This document shows, piece by piece, positions 60,547-64,000 of a stretch of 64,000 nt of DNA; within the stretch, counting starts at the first letter, position 1, and every line of letters starts with the position of its first letter. The notes beneath the pieces were generated by a model that was not told the DNA's origin, ran no database searches, and saw only the letters and a list, made by a program, of their open reading frames with translations. The DNA is from CAZXFA01 sp964640085 (GTDB lineage: Bacteria > Actinomycetota > UBA4738 > HRBIN12), in contig CAZXFA010000003.1 of assembly GCA_964640085.1 (NCBI GenBank), forward strand, positions 62,001 to 126,000. Reading direction: 5' to 3'. The position numbers and the translations under genes were made by a program.

Positions 60547-61782
60547 TCACCGGGACGAGGCATGCTCCGTCAGCCGGACGATCCGTACCAGTGGCTCGGG
60601 TACGTCCGCGCGGTCGAGCGCGCGGAACCGGTCCCACGCGCGCTCGGGCTTGTGTCGGCGACCGTGCAGGCTGGCAACCCCTTCGAAGTCCGGTGCGAGC
60701 TCCACGTGCCGATCCGGCCCAGCGACGGTCGCGATCGTGTGGTTGAGCGCACGCTCCTCGGCACTCGGCTTCCGGCCAGGTGGCGCATCGCGGTCGTGCA
60801 CGGCCACGAACGGCACGCCGGCCGCCCGGCATACCTGCGCCACCAGCAGCACGTTGGGCTTCCCCCCGCAGGAGACGATCGAGATGCCCTCCCGGTCGAT
60901 GTCATGGCCCATGGCCCGGAACACGTAGGGCAGGGACAGCTTCTCCGTCCGCCCCTCCACCAGGACCGCCACCCTGGACAGGAACAGCTCGCTCCGCTCT
61001 GCGTCGAACTCGCTCATCGCCCGGAACTCCTCGTCCTCGGGGAGGCGCTCGGGCTGGACCACCGTGGTTCCCATCTGCGCGTGACGCCTGACGAACACGA
61101 GCTCCTCGAGCCGGGCGACGTTCAGGAACGCGGGCGCGTGCGTCGAGTAGATGACCTGGTTCCCTGCGGCCGACAGGTCGAGGAGCAGCCGGTACAGGTA
61201 GCGCTGCGCGTGGGGTCGGAGGTAGAGCTCCGGCTCCTCGACCAGGATGACGAGCCCGGTGAGCCCCGCCGAGCGGTACGACTCGACGCTTCGGACCAGG
61301 GCCTGGGCGCCGGTGGTCGAGGACCGGTCTCGATCGCCCGTGACGGGAACGTCCTCGAGTTCTTTGATGGCGCGGATGAGGAGCTCCCCCGCGTCCCGGG
61401 CCTCGACGTGGGCGTGCTCCCCGACCGCCACGAGCGACCCGGATCGGAGCGACGCGGGGAGGAAGAACACGGTGGGGGAACGAACCACCGGCGTCTGCGA
61501 CCCATCGCCGGGAGCCGCATCCAACACGAGGGCGGTTCCGTCGGACATCTCGGCCTCGATCCGCACGCGTCCCTCCTCGGAGGGAAGATCGCTCCGGATG
61601 AGCGGGGCCGAGCGGGGATCGAGGACGGCCCGCACGGCCGCGATGAGGTTGGACTTGCCGGCCCTGGCCTCTCCCACCAGCGCGGCCACGGGACCTGGGC
61701 GCAGGGTGAGATCGCGGATCGAGCGGAAGCCGCGGACCCGGAGACTCGAGACGATCGGCCGTGGTCGCTCGGGGCGACTCAC
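60547..61782 (-). CDS. OLD-family ATPase/Toprim nuclease
   Basis: A 411-residue protein. ATPase half: Walker A GEARAGKSNLIAAV near residue 34, Walker B LVILVEEPELYLRPHAQRYL (here VILVEEPELYLRP) and H-loop IYSTHAPAFL. Toprim half: VAVLVEGRTEKLSLPYVF (Glu near 276) and PFVAVHDRDAPPG (DxD near 327), both intact, so nuclease activity is plausible. OLD proteins act in phage defence (Gabija GajA, P2 Old) or DNA repair. GTG at 61782 overlaps the methyltransferase stop. No UvrD/GajB-like helicase or reverse transcriptase partner is visible. Confidence 0.82.
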   Translation of the reverse strand: MSRPERPRPIVSSLRVRGFRSIRDLTLRPGPVAALVGEARAGKSNLIAAVRAVLDPRSAPLIRSDLPSEEGRVRIEAEMSDGTALVLDAAPGDGSQTPVVRSPTVFFLPASLRSGSLVAVGEHAHVEARDAGELLIRAIKELEDVPVTGDRDRSSTTGAQALVRSVESYRSAGLTGLVILVEEPELYLRPHAQRYLYRLLLDLSAAGNQVIYSTHAPAFLNVARLEELVFVRRHAQMGTTVVQPERLPEDEEFRAMSEFDAERSELFLSRVAVLVEGRTEKLSLPYVFRAMGHDIDREGISIVSCGGKPNVLLVAQVCRAAGVPFVAVHDRDAPPGRKPSAEERALNHTIATVAGPDRHVELAPDFEGVASLHGRRHKPERAWDRFRALDRADVPEPLVRIVRLTEHASSR

Positions 61783-62531
61783 GGCGTGGCTCTGACCACG
61801 GCGACAGGCAGTCTCAGGAGACGACGCCGGATCTCGCGGTCGGGATGCAGGCCCGCCTTCTCCACCAGCGCCCGGAGGGGGATGGGCCGACAATCGACGA
61901 CGCGAGGGAAGCGCGAATGACCCCAGAGGTACACGCGCGTGATGAGCCCTGGTTGCCTGCTGGACGCGAGCGATACCACCACGATCCGACCTCCTCCGGG
62001 GCGAAGGACCCTGCGGCACTCCCGGAGCACCAGCGGGATGTCGGTCGTGCTGAACAGCTCCAGACAGAAGCTCGTGAAGATCGCGTCGAAGGACCGGTCG
62101 GCGAACGGCAGGGCGATCGCATCCCCGACACGGAGATCCGTCCGATCGGCCAGGCCGGCGCGGGACAGGCGCCGCTGCGCCACCCGGCGCATCCCCTCCG
62201 AGATGTCGAGGCCGGTCACCCGGCCGTCGGGTCCCACGGCCCGGGCCAGCGCGACCAGGCACCGACCGGTCCCGTGCCCGATCTCCAGCACCCGCTCTCC
62301 CGGTCGGCCCGCGAGGAGCCGCAGGCCGAGGTCCTGGTACGGGCGCTCGAAGGGGCCCTCGGTGAGGTCGTAGATCCTGCTCAGCCGGTCGTACGTGCGA
62401 GCGGCGTCGGCGCGAGGGCGGTGAACGTCGGGCACACCCATCGATCCGTCCGCTCCCGACGCGGCCGGCCCGTGCCCGATCGACGGAGCCATCCGAGCGG
62501 ACCGGCCCGCGCGTTCGCCCTTGGAGCTCAT
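61779..62531 (-). CDS. class I SAM-dependent methyltransferase (UbiE-like)
   Basis: A 250-residue cytosolic methyltransferase. RTYDRLSRIYDLTEGPFERP is the UbiE-type opening, motif I VLEIGHGTGRCLVALARAVG, LDISEGMRRVAQRRL, IALPFADRSFDAIFTSFCLELF and LRPGGGRIVVVSLASSR. No DNA-recognition domain, so it probably acts on a small molecule or lipid. ATG at 62531 overlaps the ATPase stop (ATGA); an internal ATG at 62441 would remove a polar 30-residue lead. Coupled to the OLD gene downstream. Confidence 0.83.
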   Translation of the reverse strand: MSSKGERAGRSARMAPSIGHGPAASGADGSMGVPDVHRPRADAARTYDRLSRIYDLTEGPFERPYQDLGLRLLAGRPGERVLEIGHGTGRCLVALARAVGPDGRVTGLDISEGMRRVAQRRLSRAGLADRTDLRVGDAIALPFADRSFDAIFTSFCLELFSTTDIPLVLRECRRVLRPGGGRIVVVSLASSRQPGLITRVYLWGHSRFPRVVDCRPIPLRALVEKAGLHPDREIRRRLLRLPVAVVRATP

Positions 62532-64000
62532 CGGCCGGCCAGCTCCGCGGCCGCGATGCCCCGGCGTTCGAGGATGCGGTACGTGGTGACCTTGACCTCG
62601 TCCAGCAGAACGAACCAGACGACGGCCCAGCCCCACGCCAGACCCGCGAGCCCCCACCCGATCGGCTCCATCAGGAGCCCGGAGACGGCGATGAGGGTCG
62701 CCAGGAGCTGGGTCCCGAGTACCGCCGCCAGCAAGACCCAGGATGGCCGGTAGCTCCAGAACCGACCGTGGGTACGGGCCACGAACACGGTGAGGTGACC
62801 TGCCACCGAGAGCTTCAGGTACAGCATCGTCTGGACCTTCGCGTCGGCGAGGCCGAGCGGTCCGTGGGCGATCCACAGGATCCCGAAGGACGAGACCAGT
62901 CCCGCGAGTCCGAGCGCGGTCGCGATGGCGAGGACTTCCTTCAGGTCCCAGCGCACCGGAAGGGAGGAGCCGCGCACGCGGTCGGAAGCGATGGACAGGA
63001 TGGCCCCGTCGTTCAGGATCGCGAGGAGCACGACCTGGATCGGGGTGACCGGGAACACGTTGAACGCGAGGATGGCCGCGGTCACGAAGAACACCACCCG
63101 GATCGTCTCCGTGATCCGGTAGATCGCGTAGTTCTTCATCCGCTGGAACACCTCGCGGGCCCGGTGGATGGCCTCGATGATCGTGGACAGACCCGGGGAC
63201 AGGAGCACGATGTCGGCCGCCGCACGGGCGGCGTCGGTGGCGCCAGACACGGCGATCCCCGCGTCCGCGCGCTCCAGGGCGGGGACATCGTTCACACCGT
63301 CGCCGGTCATGGCCACGATGTGTCCGAGGTCCTGGAGCTCTTCGACGATCCGGTACTTGTCCTCCGGGACGACCTGCGCGAAGCCGTCGGCCTGCGCGAC
63401 GCCCTCGGCCGTGGTTCCCCCCTCCGCGTGCAGGACATCGGCGTCGAGGATGTCGGTGCCCATACCCACCATGCCCGCGACCTCGCGGGCGATCTCCGCC
63501 CGGTCCCCGGTGACCATCTTGACCCCGACACCCAGCCGCTCGGCCTGCTCGAGCGTCTCCCTCGAATCGTCCCGCGGCGGGTCCTGGAGACCGACCAGGC
63601 CCGTCGCCTCCCAGCTCTCGCCGTCAGCCCGAGCTACCGCGAGCGCCCGATATCCCTTCTTCGCGAAGGCGCTCGTCACGCGGGCGAGCCGATCGGACAC
63701 ATCACCGGGCGCGCCGGTCAGGTCCAGGATGGCCTGGACGGCCCCCTTGGCCGCTCGGAACTCGGCGCCATCGGGACCCCGGATCCGCGACTCGGCCCGC
63801 TTGCGGGTGGGGTCGAACGGCTCGAGGTCGAGGATCTCGAAGCGGTGGAGGCGCTCGCCATCGACCCGCCGCAGGATGGCCTGGTCGATCGGATCGCCGC
63901 TCCCGGGCTCGACCGTGAGCGCCGCATGGAACAGGATCTCTTCCTCGACCATCCCCTCGTTCAGCGCGACCACCTCGGCCACCGCCAGCTCGTTCCTGGT
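62528..64000 (-). CDS. P-type cation-transporting ATPase (P3A proton-pump-like), N-terminus cut by window edge
   Basis: The last 491 codons of a membrane pump. The first visible residues TRNELAVAEV come directly after the DKTGTL phosphorylation site, which lies just outside. Nucleotide domain with FDPTRKRAESRI and AAKGAVQAIL, VKMVTGDRAEIAREVA, the hinge AMTGDGVNDVPALERADAGIA, then six membrane segments (about 280-450 of the visible part). ETIRVVFFVTAAIL and NDGAILSIASDRV resemble fungal/plant-type H+-ATPases found in some bacteria. Ends with ATGA overlap to the methyltransferase. Confidence 0.9.
   Translation of the reverse strand, partial: TRNELAVAEVVALNEGMVEEEILFHAALTVEPGSGDPIDQAILRRVDGERLHRFEILDLEPFDPTRKRAESRIRGPDGAEFRAAKGAVQAILDLTGAPGDVSDRLARVTSAFAKKGYRALAVARADGESWEATGLVGLQDPPRDDSRETLEQAERLGVGVKMVTGDRAEIAREVAGMVGMGTDILDADVLHAEGGTTAEGVAQADGFAQVVPEDKYRIVEELQDLGHIVAMTGDGVNDVPALERADAGIAVSGATDAARAAADIVLLSPGLSTIIEAIHRAREVFQRMKNYAIYRITETIRVVFFVTAAILAFNVFPVTPIQVVLLAILNDGAILSIASDRVRGSSLPVRWDLKEVLAIATALGLAGLVSSFGILWIAHGPLGLADAKVQTMLYLKLSVAGHLTVFVARTHGRFWSYRPSWVLLAAVLGTQLLATLIAVSGLLMEPIGWGLAGLAWGWAVVWFVLLDEVKVTTYRILERRGIAAAELAGR

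Overview
The window is GC-rich (roughly 70 percent by eye), densely packed DNA from a high-GC Gram-positive bacterium, most likely a deep-branching or uncultured actinomycetote. The evidence is gene order. The minus strand carries thrS, a HIT-family Ap4A enzyme, a pgsA-like gene, an acyltransferase, a PimA-like mannosyltransferase, pdxS, pdxT, yebC, ruvC, ruvA, ruvB, yajC, secD, secF, apt, relA, dtd, hisS, aspS, rarA, alaS, ruvX, mltG and aroE. This is close to the order known in Mycobacterium tuberculosis (thrS to pimA, snzP, ruvCAB, secDF, relA, hisS, aspS, alaS, aroE). GTG starts, stop-start overlaps of ATGA or GTGA type, an F420-type oxidoreductase and leaderless-looking starts point the same way.

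Layout. 1-5.6 kb: aroE (cut by the left edge), mltG, ruvX, alaS and two small membrane genes, with a promoter near 5.59 kb. 5.65-6.46 kb: a plus-strand GtrA protein and a 333-bp stretch without a convincing gene. 6.46-23.8 kb: a long minus-strand run for translation quality (rarA, aspS, hisS, dtd), stringent response (relA), purine salvage (apt), Sec export (yajC, secD, secF plus an HD phosphohydrolase), Holliday junction resolution (ruvCAB with a LexA-type box) and vitamin B6 (pdxST). 23.9-30.6 kb: a secreted phospholipase-C-like lipoprotein, a DUF3048 protein, HtpX and LemA, and the PIM-type lipid cluster. 30.6-38.6 kb: an EF-G paralogue on the plus strand, HIT, thrS and a MacB-like ABC exporter. 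38.7-46.8 kb: single-gene units with strong bidirectional hairpins (acetate transporter, tRNA-Val, LCP cell-wall ligase, SthA-like flavoprotein, Rho-N protein, HD-GYP/LuxR regulator, MFS transporter, lipoprotein).

46.9-60.5 kb is more accessory: a class V aminotransferase, a frameshifted ArsR-type regulator with an SRPBCC partner, an archaeal-type GAPDH beside a Usp-like gene, decayed PAP2 and transposase-like pieces, an ECF sigma factor with a membrane partner, tRNA-Val and tRNA-Cys, a Cys-rich mini-protein, a secreted Cys protein, a methyltransferase, an atypical Ser/Thr kinase facing a repeat-rich membrane protein, and a gene graveyard around a 3' fragment of tRNA-Gly that looks like an old attachment site. 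60.5-64.0 kb: a stop-start coupled trio of P-type ATPase (cut by the right edge), SAM methyltransferase and OLD-family ATPase/Toprim nuclease.

The most unusual things seen are five tandem units with a 35-residue period, four of them with paired cysteines, inside the extracytoplasmic domain of SecD; a pgsA-like gene in the PIM cluster that has lost the first half of its catalytic motif; the near-palindromic SOS box at ruvC; and the tRNA-Gly fragment with surrounding gene remnants. All calls come from reading the sequence alone; no database search was possible.
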